Program-made: the position numbers and the translations under genes
Shown: positions 35,368-44,693 of the stretch, piece after piece
Numbering within the stretch: the stretch's first letter is position 1
Layout: every line of letters begins with the position of its first letter
Source: Bacillota bacterium
Lineage (GTDB): Bacteria > Bacillota > Clostridia > Christensenellales > SZUA-584
Assembly: GCA_023408075.1 (NCBI GenBank)
Contig: JAEYKW010000017.1
Location: 93,991 to 157,990 of the forward strand
DNA: 64,000 nucleotides
Direction: 5' to 3'
Notes under the pieces: model-generated
The model's input: the letters and a program-made list of their open reading frames with translations, nothing else
The model's database searches: none
Told to the model about the DNA's origin: nothing

Positions 35368-36612
35368 ATGGGCTCGATGGCTAGTATCAATATTGGTAAC
35401 TATGACTTCATTTCATACAAAAACACTTTTGGTGACTTGCTAACAATCTACAGTCCAGAAGACTTAAAAGTAAGTGAAAAAACAGAAGACGGTGAAACGT
35501 ATACCCAATATGCATATATCACGACTGTAGAACGAGCTAAGAAATGTTTAGATTGTTTAGGTTACACTTCTTTAATGGCTAAAAAGTCCTTTGAGAATAG
35601 CAAACAAAAAGATATAGAATTTCTGGATGAATTTTATGAAAAGGGATACTGCGATTATGATAGTAAAACGCTTAAGAGGCATTTTAGCTTTGAAAAATGG
35701 TGTCAAGCAGCGCAAAAATATGCTCTATTACTTTCTCAAGATTGTTTCACATCAAAATGTGAATATGAAAATTTGGAGAAACAACGTCAACGAAAAGACC
35801 TTACTGTTACCGAAAAGATAGTTTTGGATTCATTACCATTTGATCATAGTATTCATTTCTTTGGGATACACAGCGAATCAACCTGGGAAGTATTTCGAGT
35901 ATTACTTGATTCATTTCAACCCAACCAAGAAATCGCTTTAGATTATTCAAATCTTTACTATGGTGGATGGTGTTATGATTACCCAGAAGACAGTGATTTC
36001 TGTGACTCTAAAACAATCATTTTAACAGAGGGTAGTTATGATGCAGAAGTAATATCAAAATCGATGCGCCTCCTTTACCCATTCATGAGTAAATTCTATT
36101 CTTTTATTGATTTCTCTGTAGCCAATGTACAAGGAAGTGCGAATTTCTTAACGCACTACGTAAAAGCATTTATAGGCGCTGGAATTCAAAATAGAGTAAT
36201 TGCACTTTATGATAACGACGCAGCAGGGCACAATGAGATGGATAGCCTTAAAAATATTGTATTGCCAGATAATTTTAGAATTATGACTTTACCAGACATT
36301 GCGTTGGCTGAGAATTATCCTACTATTGGCCCTACGAAAGATGAATCATTAAATATTAACGGGAAAGCATGTTCCATTGAATTATATCTCGGAGGAGATG
36401 TTCTGGCCGATCAAAATCGACTTTCTTCGATTATGTGGAAAGGTTACATTGACAAAATAGGAATATATCAGGGCGAAATAATAAACAAATCTAATATACA
36501 AAAAAGATTTGAACAAAAACTTAAGGAAGCAGAAAAGAATGGCGTCAAAGATTTTGAGAATTGGAGAGAGTTAGACCTTTTATTGAATACTTTATTCAAC
36601 GCATTTATCTAA
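35368..36612 (+). CDS. HEPN/TOPRIM-domain protein, putative defence
   Basis: A 414-residue protein. The first 70 residues, MGSMASINIGNYDFISYKN and so on, match the HEPN/Toprim N-terminal domain pattern. A TOPRIM catalytic core follows: Glu221 in ILTEGSYDAEVI and D282-N-D284 in ALYDNDAAGHNEMD. TOPRIM domains cut or join nucleic acid with metal. I could not identify a convincing HEPN Rx4-6H motif. GAGGT precedes ATG 35368. Base composition is much richer in A+T than the flanks, a sign of transfer. It forms a pair with the next gene. Confidence 0.72.
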   Translation: MGSMASINIGNYDFISYKNTFGDLLTIYSPEDLKVSEKTEDGETYTQYAYITTVERAKKCLDCLGYTSLMAKKSFENSKQKDIEFLDEFYEKGYCDYDSKTLKRHFSFEKWCQAAQKYALLLSQDCFTSKCEYENLEKQRQRKDLTVTEKIVLDSLPFDHSIHFFGIHSESTWEVFRVLLDSFQPNQEIALDYSNLYYGGWCYDYPEDSDFCDSKTIILTEGSYDAEVISKSMRLLYPFMSKFYSFIDFSVANVQGSANFLTHYVKAFIGAGIQNRVIALYDNDAAGHNEMDSLKNIVLPDNFRIMTLPDIALAENYPTIGPTKDESLNINGKACSIELYLGGDVLADQNRLSSIMWKGYIDKIGIYQGEIINKSNIQKRFEQKLKEAEKNGVKDFENWRELDLLLNTLFNAFI

Positions 36613-36642
36613 TTTAATCAATTTATTTGGAGGTTTATTGTA

Positions 36643-37437
36643 ATGATAAATGAGACACAGGATAAAGTCATGCATCTTGAAATGTTACGTATGCATTATG
36701 AACCATATAGATACTTAAGAAAATATATAAAAAGCACAAGAGACATATATATAAAAAGAAATTTTCTTAAGACAATTACCTTTAATGAAAAATCCATAGC
36801 ATATCTCGTTGGATTAATAGTATGCGATTTGAAAAATAATGTCCGCTTTCAACGATATGAATGTTTGAAAGTTATTAAAAGAATAATTAAAAATTACATT
36901 ATAAATAATCCTTTTAGTGAATCTTTGATTGATAATCTATTTTATTTATATCAAAAGTATATTTTCAATGGTAACGATGAAATCCAATGGGCTGTTAGTA
37001 TATATATAAAAAACCAACCACTCAATAATAATCAAATACAGTGGTTGATAAATCACTCTGAGGAATCCGAACACATTGTAAATAGATTACTAAGGTATCC
37101 GTTCAAGAACACGCTTATAACCGATTGGGCCACTGCTGTTTATAAGAATAATAAATTAACTGATAGATTGTCAGAAATAATAGGCATATTAATTGACGAA
37201 GACATACCAGCTTTTATTAAAGTAAGCAATAATACATTGGTATGGGCTATTTATTATTCAAAATGCTCAAACGCAAAAAAAGAAGAATTAATACTAAAAT
37301 ATATGAATTATGAAGATTATTCATCCTCAATAGAAGTTGCAGATCGTTTAGGCTTGAGTTCAATTTCAAGAGAATTGCTTAATTATTATAAAACGCTTCT
37401 TAAGCAAACGCGATTAAATTCGCGAAAGGGGGCATAA
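36643..37437 (+). CDS. Helical protein of unknown function paired with HEPN/TOPRIM gene
   Basis: A 264-residue, apparently all-helical protein rich in Lys, Ile and Asn. Hydrophobic spacing and pairs such as FQRYECLKVIKRIIKNYIIN suggest HEAT-like helical repeats. GGAGG lies 9 bp before ATG 36643, 30 bp after the HEPN/TOPRIM stop. The last 15 or so codons (LLKQTRLNSRKGA) run into GC-rich DNA belonging to the SRAP leader, so the inserted segment probably ends near 37395-37410 and the native C-terminus is uncertain. No known domain recognised. Confidence 0.6.
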   Translation: MINETQDKVMHLEMLRMHYEPYRYLRKYIKSTRDIYIKRNFLKTITFNEKSIAYLVGLIVCDLKNNVRFQRYECLKVIKRIIKNYIINNPFSESLIDNLFYLYQKYIFNGNDEIQWAVSIYIKNQPLNNNQIQWLINHSEESEHIVNRLLRYPFKNTLITDWATAVYKNNKLTDRLSEIIGILIDEDIPAFIKVSNNTLVWAIYYSKCSNAKKEELILKYMNYEDYSSSIEVADRLGLSSISRELLNYYKTLLKQTRLNSRKGA

Positions 37438-37439
37438 CC

Positions 37440-38036
37440 ATGTGCGGACGCTACCTCGCCATCATGGAAGGCGAAATCGTCGAATACCGCGAAATCATCA
37501 ACGAAATCAACGAGCGTTATAAAGACGCACCTGAGCTTCTTGGCGCTGTTGCGCAAGCCGAGGTGTTCCCCACGAACATCTCCCCCGTGCTCGTGCCCGA
37601 GCCGGGAAAGGCCGCGCCGCTGCTCATGACATGGGGCTTCCCCAAATGGGACGGCAAAGGCGTGATTATCAACGCGCGCAGCGAAACCGCGCTCGACAAA
37701 AAGATGTTCCGCCAGCCGCTCATGAAGCGCCGCTGCGTCGTTCCCTCCGCGGGCTTTTACGAATGGCGGCAGGAAGCGGGCAGGAAACAAAAATACCTTT
37801 TCCGCCTGCCCGAGACGAAGACACTCTATATGGCGGGCATTTTTGATACGTTCGGCAACGATACCGCCTACACGATCATCACCACTCAGGCGAACGAGAC
37901 GATGGCGCCATACCACGACCGCATGCCGCTGATACTGCCGCCCGAGCGCATCGACAGCTGGCTTTACGATCTTCCCTTCGCGCTCGATTTTCTGCACACC
38001 CCGTGCGAAGCGCAGCTGATTGCGGCTATCGTTTAA
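37440..38036 (+). CDS. SOS-response-associated peptidase-like protein (SRAP, HMCES/YedK)
   Basis: A 198-residue SRAP protein, which forms a covalent link to abasic sites in single-stranded DNA through Cys2 and so protects them. It has MCGRYLA, NARSETA (Asn/Arg/Glu), SAGFYEWR and PYHDRMPLIL (the His). It is 10-30 residues shorter than YedK. AAAGGGGG lies 7 bp before ATG. Near dinB in the original order, it fits a DNA-damage cluster now split by the AT-rich pair. Confidence 0.9.
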   Translation: MCGRYLAIMEGEIVEYREIINEINERYKDAPELLGAVAQAEVFPTNISPVLVPEPGKAAPLLMTWGFPKWDGKGVIINARSETALDKKMFRQPLMKRRCVVPSAGFYEWRQEAGRKQKYLFRLPETKTLYMAGIFDTFGNDTAYTIITTQANETMAPYHDRMPLILPPERIDSWLYDLPFALDFLHTPCEAQLIAAIV

Positions 38037-38120
38037 CAAGGCCATGAAGCCTCCTCTGAAAGAAAATGCGTTTTGGTGGTATAATCAATAGAAAAAAGCG
38101 AAAATAAGGGGCCTTCACGA

Positions 38121-39284
38121 TTGATAAACATGCTTGGCAACATCAATATTATCACCGCTGTCATCGCTGTGATTTTTGTGATTCCGATATTGATCGGCAT
38201 CATCCGGCCGCTGACACACGAGCGCATTCACCGCTCGTTCACGTCGCTGCTCAGCAACCTGATTTTGCTTGCATCCGTGCTGCTGTCCATTTACCTGACG
38301 CGGATCATCCTTTCCGATGCCGATAATTTTGTTTTGACAACGCTCTATAAGATTTTCCCCGCACTCGAGAGCTCCACTGCCAACGCGCAAATATGGGTGT
38401 CCGTGATATTGACCATTGTCTTCGGGCTGTTGATTGACGGGGCGCTCACGCTGGTCACATGGCCGGTTCGCCGGTATGCCGTGCCGCCGCTGTCCAACAG
38501 AATATCATCAGCGGTCGATGACATGGGCGGCCTTGCGAGGCGGACGGTCGGCGGGCTCTGGCGGCTGCCCACATCGGTGTGGCTCGTGCTTGTCTTCTCG
38601 ATACTGCTGAATTTTTATACGGGCCTTTTCAACAGCCCCGTGATTACGCAATATGCGAATACGTCCGCGCCGTATCAGCTCGTCCAGCAAAGCGTGATTC
38701 AGCCGCTGCTCAACAGCAGCGTTGTGAAAAACGTTCAGGTCATTTTTAACGATTCGTTCAAGTTCGCGCAGGACCAAATCAACGGCGAGCCGGGCCAGGC
38801 TCAGCTCATCAAATATTTCAACGGCGTCACGCTCGACGAGGCGATTGCATCCAATGCCGAGATTGACACGAAGGCCAAAGACATTGTCGGCTCAGAGACG
38901 GATCAGAGGCAAAAAGCCTATCTGATCTATCTTTGGATATGCGCCAACATTCAATACGACAACGGCAAAGCCGAACAGCTCGGGAAAAGCACAGCGGGCG
39001 TGTCATCGGGGGCCGTCGTCGCATACACCGCGCGGTCAGGCGTCTGCTTTGATTATGCGTGCCTTTATATCGCGATGTGCCGGGCTGTGGACGTGAAGGT
39101 GAGATTCGTAACCGGCCTTGGGTATACCGGCTCCGCCTGGGGCGACCATGCGTGGAATCAGGTTGATACGGAAAGCGGCTGGATTAACGTGGACACGACG
39201 TTCGGCAGCTCGGGCATCAATTATTTCGACAGGCCGCGTTTTGACCTTGACCATAAGGATGCCGTGGTGCAGGGCGAATGGTAA
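38121..39284 (+). CDS. Membrane protein with transglutaminase-like domain
   Basis: A 387-residue protein starting at TTG 38121 (AAGGGG 9 bp upstream). Two to four membrane helices fill the first half. The second half is a transglutaminase-like cysteine protease fold: GVCFDYACLYIAMCRAVDVKVRFVTG (Cys), WGDHAWNQVDTESGWINVDTTFG (His and Asp). The catalytic triad C-H-D is intact and most likely faces outside. Members of this family act on peptides or wall components; substrate unknown. Confidence 0.85.
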   Translation: MINMLGNINIITAVIAVIFVIPILIGIIRPLTHERIHRSFTSLLSNLILLASVLLSIYLTRIILSDADNFVLTTLYKIFPALESSTANAQIWVSVILTIVFGLLIDGALTLVTWPVRRYAVPPLSNRISSAVDDMGGLARRTVGGLWRLPTSVWLVLVFSILLNFYTGLFNSPVITQYANTSAPYQLVQQSVIQPLLNSSVVKNVQVIFNDSFKFAQDQINGEPGQAQLIKYFNGVTLDEAIASNAEIDTKAKDIVGSETDQRQKAYLIYLWICANIQYDNGKAEQLGKSTAGVSSGAVVAYTARSGVCFDYACLYIAMCRAVDVKVRFVTGLGYTGSAWGDHAWNQVDTESGWINVDTTFGSSGINYFDRPRFDLDHKDAVVQGEW

Positions 39285-39366
39285 CGTATAAATGAAATCT
39301 GCGTGTATAGGCATAGTGCCTTTGATGTGTTAAACTCAGTTAAAATACACATTGAGGTGCCTATTT

Positions 39367-40233
39367 ATGGACAAAAAGATCGCATTGGTCACAGGCGCGA
39401 ATGCCGGTATGGGCAAGGCCACCGTCGCGGCGCTGGCCGATAAAGGATACTATGTGGTCATGCTGTGCCGCAGCGCAGAGCGCGGGCAGGCCGCGTTCGA
39501 CGAGCTCATACAAACGGGCGGGCGCAGCCTTGATTTGATGCGCTGCGACCTTGGCCGCATGCAAAGCATCCGGTCTTTTGCGGACGCGTTCACCGCAAAA
39601 TACGACCGCCTCGACGTGCTGGTCAACAGTGCGGGCGTGATTACGCTTGGGCGGCGGGAAACGGCGGACGGCCTTGAGCTGCAGTTCGGCGTGAACCACA
39701 TCGGTCACTTTATGCTCACGCTGCTGCTGCTCGCATCCCTTTCCAAGGCCCCTCACGGGCGCATCGTCATGGTCGGCTCCGGCGCGCACAATGTGGGCCG
39801 CATCCACTTTGACGATATCAACTTAAAGAGATACAACGTCGTGCGGTCGTACGCGCAGTCTAAGCTGTGCAATCTGCTGTTTACGCGCGAGCTCGCCAAA
39901 CGCCTGAAAAAAGCGGGCAGCGGCATCACGGTCAACACGGCCCACCCGGGCGCGGTCGGCACGCAGATGGGCGTGGACCGGGACACGGGCTTCGGCAAAA
40001 CCATCATGCGGATTCTGCGCCCCGTTTTCTTAACGCCCGAGCAGGGCGCGCGCACAGCCGTCTATCTGGCCACGGACGAGAGCGTGAAGAACATCAGCGG
40101 CGAGTACTTTTACCGATGCAAAATCTGGCGTTCGTCCAAACGCAGCCATGATATGCAAAGCGCGGCGCAGCTTTTTGAGCTGTCCGAATCCATCTGCGGC
40201 GTGACATTTGATGATGTGACGAAATCGGTTTAG
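39367..40233 (+). CDS. SDR-family oxidoreductase (retinol-dehydrogenase-like)
   Basis: A protein of 288 residues with TGANAGMGKATV (cofactor), NSAGVITLGRRETADGLELQFGVNHIGHFML, the serine in VMVGSGAHNVG, and YAQSK for the catalytic Tyr/Lys. The NxGV...GVNHxGHF pattern is typical of retinol-dehydrogenase/WWOX-like SDRs. ATG 39367 follows GAGGTG. Ordinary length; substrate unknown. Confidence 0.87.
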   Translation: MDKKIALVTGANAGMGKATVAALADKGYYVVMLCRSAERGQAAFDELIQTGGRSLDLMRCDLGRMQSIRSFADAFTAKYDRLDVLVNSAGVITLGRRETADGLELQFGVNHIGHFMLTLLLLASLSKAPHGRIVMVGSGAHNVGRIHFDDINLKRYNVVRSYAQSKLCNLLFTRELAKRLKKAGSGITVNTAHPGAVGTQMGVDRDTGFGKTIMRILRPVFLTPEQGARTAVYLATDESVKNISGEYFYRCKIWRSSKRSHDMQSAAQLFELSESICGVTFDDVTKSV

Positions 40234-40330
40234 CTCGATGGGTTATATTTCTTATTTCTTATTCCGCCAGTTCCATAACTACAGGCAAAAATAAAAAAGC
40301 GGTTCAGCTTGATGAAAAAACTCCAACCTG

Positions 40331-40375
40331 TCATGCTGAACGGAACGTGAGTGACGTGACTACGAAGTGGAATAG
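40331..40375 (+). repeat. Degenerate TCATGCTGA-type intergenic repeat (copy 2)
   Basis: TCATGCTGAACGGAACGTGA, then GTGACGTGACTACGAAGTGGAA. It shares several blocks with 16413-16449. The 310-bp gap around it has no ORF. Confidence 0.45.
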
Positions 40376-40501
40376 CATCCCATGGCAAAACGCTTTAAAC
40401 ATGGGACGAAGTCCGCTGTATCGTTGATCGCTTACGCTCAATCGGGACAACGATTTAAATTTTGTCAGCAGCCTGAACCGCACAATGCGGTTGACTATCC
40501 G

Positions 40502-40529
40502 TTGACACGTTTATGTTATTTTCTAATAT
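40502..40529 (+). promoter_or_regulatory. Promoter of the C11 peptidase gene
   Basis: TTGACA (40502-40507) and TAATAT (40524-40529) are 16 bp apart, just before the AGGGGG ribosome site (40531-40536). Confidence 0.5.
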
Positions 40530-40545
40530 AAAGGGGGATTATCAC

Positions 40546-42510
40546 ATGAAGATAAAAGTTCTTGGTTTTTTTATCGCAATTTTGATGCTGTTTGCGGCGG
40601 CTTGCGGCGCCGCGCCCGCATCGGCCACAGTCAGCCCACAGGATTCACCGTCGGCTGACACGCCTTCTGCCACAAACGCGCCAAGCACCTCCGGCGACAC
40701 GTGGACGGTATTCTTATACCTGTGCGGCACCGACCTTGAATCCGACGGCGGGGCGGCCACCCAGAACCTTGAAGAGATCATGTCGGTCGGTGCATCCGAC
40801 AAGGTCAAAGTCATCATCGAAACGGGCGGTACAGCCCAGTGGCAGACGGAGGGCATCAATCCCGAAGTACTGCAGCGCTGGGAGCTGGCGGACGGCAGCC
40901 TCTCGCTTGTGGACGAGCAGCCGCTCGCGAGCATGGGCGACGCGCAGACACTCGGCGACTTCCTTTCGTGGGGCGTACAGAGCTATCCGGCAGATAAATA
41001 CATGGCGGTGCTTTGGAACCACGGCGGCGGGTCGGCAACGGGCGTGGAGTTCGACGAGTTGTTTGGCAGCGACAGCCTCTCGCTGACGGAACTGTCGCAG
41101 GGCCTTGATGCGGCGGGCGCGCCGTTTGAAATCATCGGGTTTGATACCTGCCTCATGGCTTCGCTCGAAAACGCGGCAGCCATTGCGCCATACGGCAGCT
41201 ACATGGTGGCCTCGGAGGAAACGGAACCGGGCGGCGGCTGGGACTACGCGGCTTGGCTGCAGTATCTGTATGACAACCCCGGCCAAAGCGGGCTTGAGAT
41301 TGGCAAAGCGATTTGCGACAGCTACATGACAAAATGCGCGCTCACCGAGGAAGACGCGATGGCGACGCTTTCCGTCACCGACCTGACTGCGATTCCCGAT
41401 CTTGCGGGCAAGTTTGATGCCATGGCGGGCGAAATGACCGGTGTGACGGAAAACATCTCATCTTTGCAGTCGTTCATTCAAGGAAGTCTTCGCGCGGAAA
41501 ACTACGGCGGCAACAACGACGACGAAGGCTATACGAACATGGTGGATTTGGGCGACCTCGCGGTTAACACCGAGAATGTGCTGAGCAACACGGCACAGGC
41601 GCTGCTGGATTCGCTTTCCGGTGCGGTGAAGTACAACGTGAAGGGAGAAAGCCGGGCGGAGGCCAACGGCCTGTCCGTATACTTCCCGCTCGCGATCAAT
41701 AATGACGAGCTCACCGCTTACGCAAATACCGCCGCCACGAGCGACAGTTATCTCCGGTTCATCGAAGCCGTGACGGACTGGCAGGTGCCCGAAGGCGCAG
41801 CCGGAGCCGTGCCCGAGGTATCGGCACCCGTAGCGCAGGACGACTACAGCGTGAAGCTTTCAACCCATATCACGGACGACGGGGATTTCGCCCTCGATGT
41901 CACCAGCGGTATGGAGTCTGTCGCGTCGGTTACGTTCAGCATCTATTACATGGACTACGACTACAACGAGTACATGCTGCTCGGCGTTGACAACGATATC
42001 GACGGCGACTGGGAGAGTGGCAGCTTCGTGGATAACTTCCGCGGCGTCTGGCCGACGATTAACGGCAGCTACTGCGCCCCGACGCTGCTGGCCGAGACGG
42101 ATACCTACAACCTCTATACCATACCGATACTGCTCAACGGAGAAAAGACGAACCTGCGCGCGGCTTACATCTGGGAAACGGAGGAAGACGGCCATTTTGA
42201 AATCTATGGCGCGTGGAACGGTATCGATTCGGATACGGGCATGAGCGCCAAGAACATCATTCAGCTCAAAGACGGCGATGACGTCACGTTACTGTTCGAC
42301 GCGGTCAACTGGAATACGGGCGAGGAGACAACATATGAAGTGGGCAGCTTCACCGTCAGCGGCGCTCCCGTGATGGAGGAAAGCAAACTTTTCGACGGCG
42401 AATACCTTTACCAGTATATCATGACGGATGTATTCGGCCGCGTGGCGTATTCCGATCAGGCTATCATGGAGTGCAAAAACGGCGAGATTTTCGTATCGGA
42501 AGCGGAATAA
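40546..42510 (+). CDS. Clostripain-related (C11) cysteine peptidase lipoprotein
   Basis: A 654-residue exported lipoprotein: signal with lipobox LFAAAC, a Ser/Thr/Pro linker, and a C11 peptidase domain. The catalytic pair is His159 in LWNHGGGSATGVEFDE and Cys202 in IIGFDTCLMASLENA. The last 220 residues (after EVSAPVAQDDYS) look like a beta-rich accessory domain. ATG 40546 follows AGGGGG. C11 enzymes cut after basic residues and are common in clostridia and gut anaerobes. Confidence 0.92.
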   Translation: MKIKVLGFFIAILMLFAAACGAAPASATVSPQDSPSADTPSATNAPSTSGDTWTVFLYLCGTDLESDGGAATQNLEEIMSVGASDKVKVIIETGGTAQWQTEGINPEVLQRWELADGSLSLVDEQPLASMGDAQTLGDFLSWGVQSYPADKYMAVLWNHGGGSATGVEFDELFGSDSLSLTELSQGLDAAGAPFEIIGFDTCLMASLENAAAIAPYGSYMVASEETEPGGGWDYAAWLQYLYDNPGQSGLEIGKAICDSYMTKCALTEEDAMATLSVTDLTAIPDLAGKFDAMAGEMTGVTENISSLQSFIQGSLRAENYGGNNDDEGYTNMVDLGDLAVNTENVLSNTAQALLDSLSGAVKYNVKGESRAEANGLSVYFPLAINNDELTAYANTAATSDSYLRFIEAVTDWQVPEGAAGAVPEVSAPVAQDDYSVKLSTHITDDGDFALDVTSGMESVASVTFSIYYMDYDYNEYMLLGVDNDIDGDWESGSFVDNFRGVWPTINGSYCAPTLLAETDTYNLYTIPILLNGEKTNLRAAYIWETEEDGHFEIYGAWNGIDSDTGMSAKNIIQLKDGDDVTLLFDAVNWNTGEETTYEVGSFTVSGAPVMEESKLFDGEYLYQYIMTDVFGRVAYSDQAIMECKNGEIFVSEAE

Positions 42511-42702
42511 GACCAACCAATTGCGACATTCCGCAAAGTGATACCGAATATCTGGATAGGGTATATTACGGGAATTATGAGGGCTTGCAGTCTGTGCACA
42601 ACAGAAGGCAAGCCCCTATGCCTTTATGGGAATAGTTAGCGCTCTGCACCAGATGAGAATAAACCCATCGCAATGAATCCGTATAAAGTGTGCGAAGCAA
42701 CC

Positions 42703-42735
42703 AAAAAGCTCCTTGCCGGCTGGCAAGGAGCTTAC
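42703..42735 (-). terminator. Terminator of the LCP gene
   Basis: AAGCTCCTTGCC and GGCAAGGAGCTT form a 12-bp perfect stem with a 4-base loop. On the minus strand it is followed by TTTT. Confidence 0.85.
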
Positions 42736-42761
42736 GCATTTCAGGTTTTATTGAACGTCCA

Positions 42762-44693
42762 TCAGTTAAAGTCAATGACCATTTGGTTGTCTTCTGTTTC
42801 ATAATTGACACGCCAGTATTTGATCCATCCAGCTTTGGGCGTGGGCACGGCGCATACGCCGCAGAGCGTCTGGATATCCGCTTTGGCCTGTATGTTCGCG
42901 GCTTTGAGCGCATCCGTCGCATCGATGTTATCGAGTTGATCCACCTCATTCACCGTCTTGTTATACAGCGCCCATATATCGTCGCCGAACTTCCTGAACT
43001 CGCCTTCGAGCCCGACTGTCGTGGCAATGTTCCCCCTGTTGATCGTCGCAAAGGCCAGCATCGGCGAGACAGTAGACGACTCCGACGTAGTCGGTGAAGA
43101 TGTTACCGGATCGGACGTAGCCGGTGGCGTTGATGCAGGCGGCGTTGATGCAGGCGGTGTTGATGCAGGCGGCGTAGTCGGCGGTGTGGACTCAGGCGGC
43201 GCTGTCGGTGCCTGCGTCGGCCCCTCCGTCGGCACAGGTGTCGGCGTGGGGACCGGCGGCAGCAGCATGTCGGCATCAAGCACCGCCTTTATCTGCTGAA
43301 GCAGCGGCTTCGCCTTTTCCTGAATGTCCTCAGCCTGCATGTTTTCCCACAGCGCATTTGCCGCCGCCGAGGTAAATTTCGGGTACTGCTTCGCATCAAC
43401 GCCGTAAATCTTCTTAATGAGCTCCACACGCGCCTTTTGATCCGTCAGCACGAAGTTCCAGTTGAATATGTTTTGATAGTGGCCGCCCATCGAATACATC
43501 TGAATCTTATCGCTGGGCACCTGATACGCAAATGCCGCAAGAGCTGCCGTCTGCCCGAACGAGGTATTGGTTTTATAGTTGCCGTCGAATGCGGCCAATA
43601 AATCCGGAATGCTGGCGAGCAGATCCTGCTCCTTGATCTTGTCATATATCGCGACCAGCATCTTCTTCTGGCGGTTGATGCGGTTCAAATCGCCCTCTTC
43701 GCCCTTACCGATATGTTTCCTCACACGCAGGTAATCAAGCACTCCCTGGCCGCCCATATGCTGCATGCCCTTCTTATACGAGCGCCCCTGAATCGTGAAA
43801 TCGATGTCCACGTCGAAATCAACACCGTCAATCGCGTCCACAAGGCCCTTCACCGCGTTCATATCCACCGCGTAATAATAGTCGATTGGAATTTCTCCAC
43901 CAAGCATCCACTCAGCCGCTTCGCAAACCTTTTGGAATCCGGTTTCGGTCGGCCAACCGCCGCCGCAGTCAATTGACGCGTTGAGCTTGTATATGCCGTC
44001 CACACCGGGTATATTGGCATACGTGTCGCGCGGCAGCGAAATCATGCTGACATCACGCGTTTCGGTGTTGATCGACAGCACGATCATCACGTCCGAATGA
44101 AATGCTTTTTTGCCGCTCCATGTGTCGCGTTCCGTCGCATGGTCCACGCCGATCAGCATGATGTTGACGATGTGACCGAGAAAACTCTGGTCCGCCTTTT
44201 TGACAAGCTCGTCATAAGGGTTAACCGTGGGCGTCGCCGGATTTTCAGGGTCCGCCACTGTCGATTCGGAGGACGAAGGCGGCGGTGTAATCTGCTGCAG
44301 CGCCGTCTGGAACTGGCTCATCGGATTGCTCCATATCGTGTAAGCATAGATGCCGCCGCTGATGATTGCAACCAGAACCACAGCCACGACCGATAATATG
44401 ACTTTCTTTTTGGTGCTCCAAGGCTTCCTCGCCTTTTTCTTATTGCCGCCTGATGCCGCATCCTCAATCTGATCCGCTTCGATCATACCCTTTAGGCCGC
44501 TTTGCCGGTCAGGCACGTCGTCCTGATCGATATCGCTGTCCTCATCAAAAAACGATACCTGGCCTTTTTTATTGCCCCAAAGCCGTTTGCGGGGTTTTTT
44601 TGGTGCTTCGGGCGCTGAACCGTTTTGCGGCTTGCCTTCTTCAGACAAGATATCGCTCTCGGAATCGCTTCCTTTGTTCTTATCTTTGCTCAT
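42762..44693 (-). CDS. LytR-CpsA-Psr (LCP) family wall ligase
   Basis: A 643-residue membrane protein that attaches polymers (such as teichoic acid or capsule) to peptidoglycan. A charged cytoplasmic N-terminus of about 95 residues precedes one helix (KVILSVVAVVLVAIISGGIYAYTIW). The LCP domain has NIMLIGVDHATERD, SDVMIVLSINTETRDVSMISLPRDTYANIPG and YLRVRKHIGKGEEGDLNRINRQ. Its Asp/Arg residues bind the lipid carrier phosphate. A Pro/Thr/Ser-rich stretch at about 505-560 contains PASTP repeats, followed by a small C-terminal domain. AGGAGTGA precedes ATG 44693. Confidence 0.9.
   Translation of the reverse strand: MSKDKNKGSDSESDILSEEGKPQNGSAPEAPKKPRKRLWGNKKGQVSFFDEDSDIDQDDVPDRQSGLKGMIEADQIEDAASGGNKKKARKPWSTKKKVILSVVAVVLVAIISGGIYAYTIWSNPMSQFQTALQQITPPPSSSESTVADPENPATPTVNPYDELVKKADQSFLGHIVNIMLIGVDHATERDTWSGKKAFHSDVMIVLSINTETRDVSMISLPRDTYANIPGVDGIYKLNASIDCGGGWPTETGFQKVCEAAEWMLGGEIPIDYYYAVDMNAVKGLVDAIDGVDFDVDIDFTIQGRSYKKGMQHMGGQGVLDYLRVRKHIGKGEEGDLNRINRQKKMLVAIYDKIKEQDLLASIPDLLAAFDGNYKTNTSFGQTAALAAFAYQVPSDKIQMYSMGGHYQNIFNWNFVLTDQKARVELIKKIYGVDAKQYPKFTSAAANALWENMQAEDIQEKAKPLLQQIKAVLDADMLLPPVPTPTPVPTEGPTQAPTAPPESTPPTTPPASTPPASTPPASTPPATSDPVTSSPTTSESSTVSPMLAFATINRGNIATTVGLEGEFRKFGDDIWALYNKTVNEVDQLDNIDATDALKAANIQAKADIQTLCGVCAVPTPKAGWIKYWRVNYETEDNQMVIDFN
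43126..43170 (-). repeat. 15-bp tandem repeat in the LCP gene (PASTP x3)
   Basis: Three consecutive 15-bp units (plus strand GGCGTTGATGCAGGC, the third with one change) encode PASTP-type pentapeptides in the extracellular linker. Confidence 0.8.
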
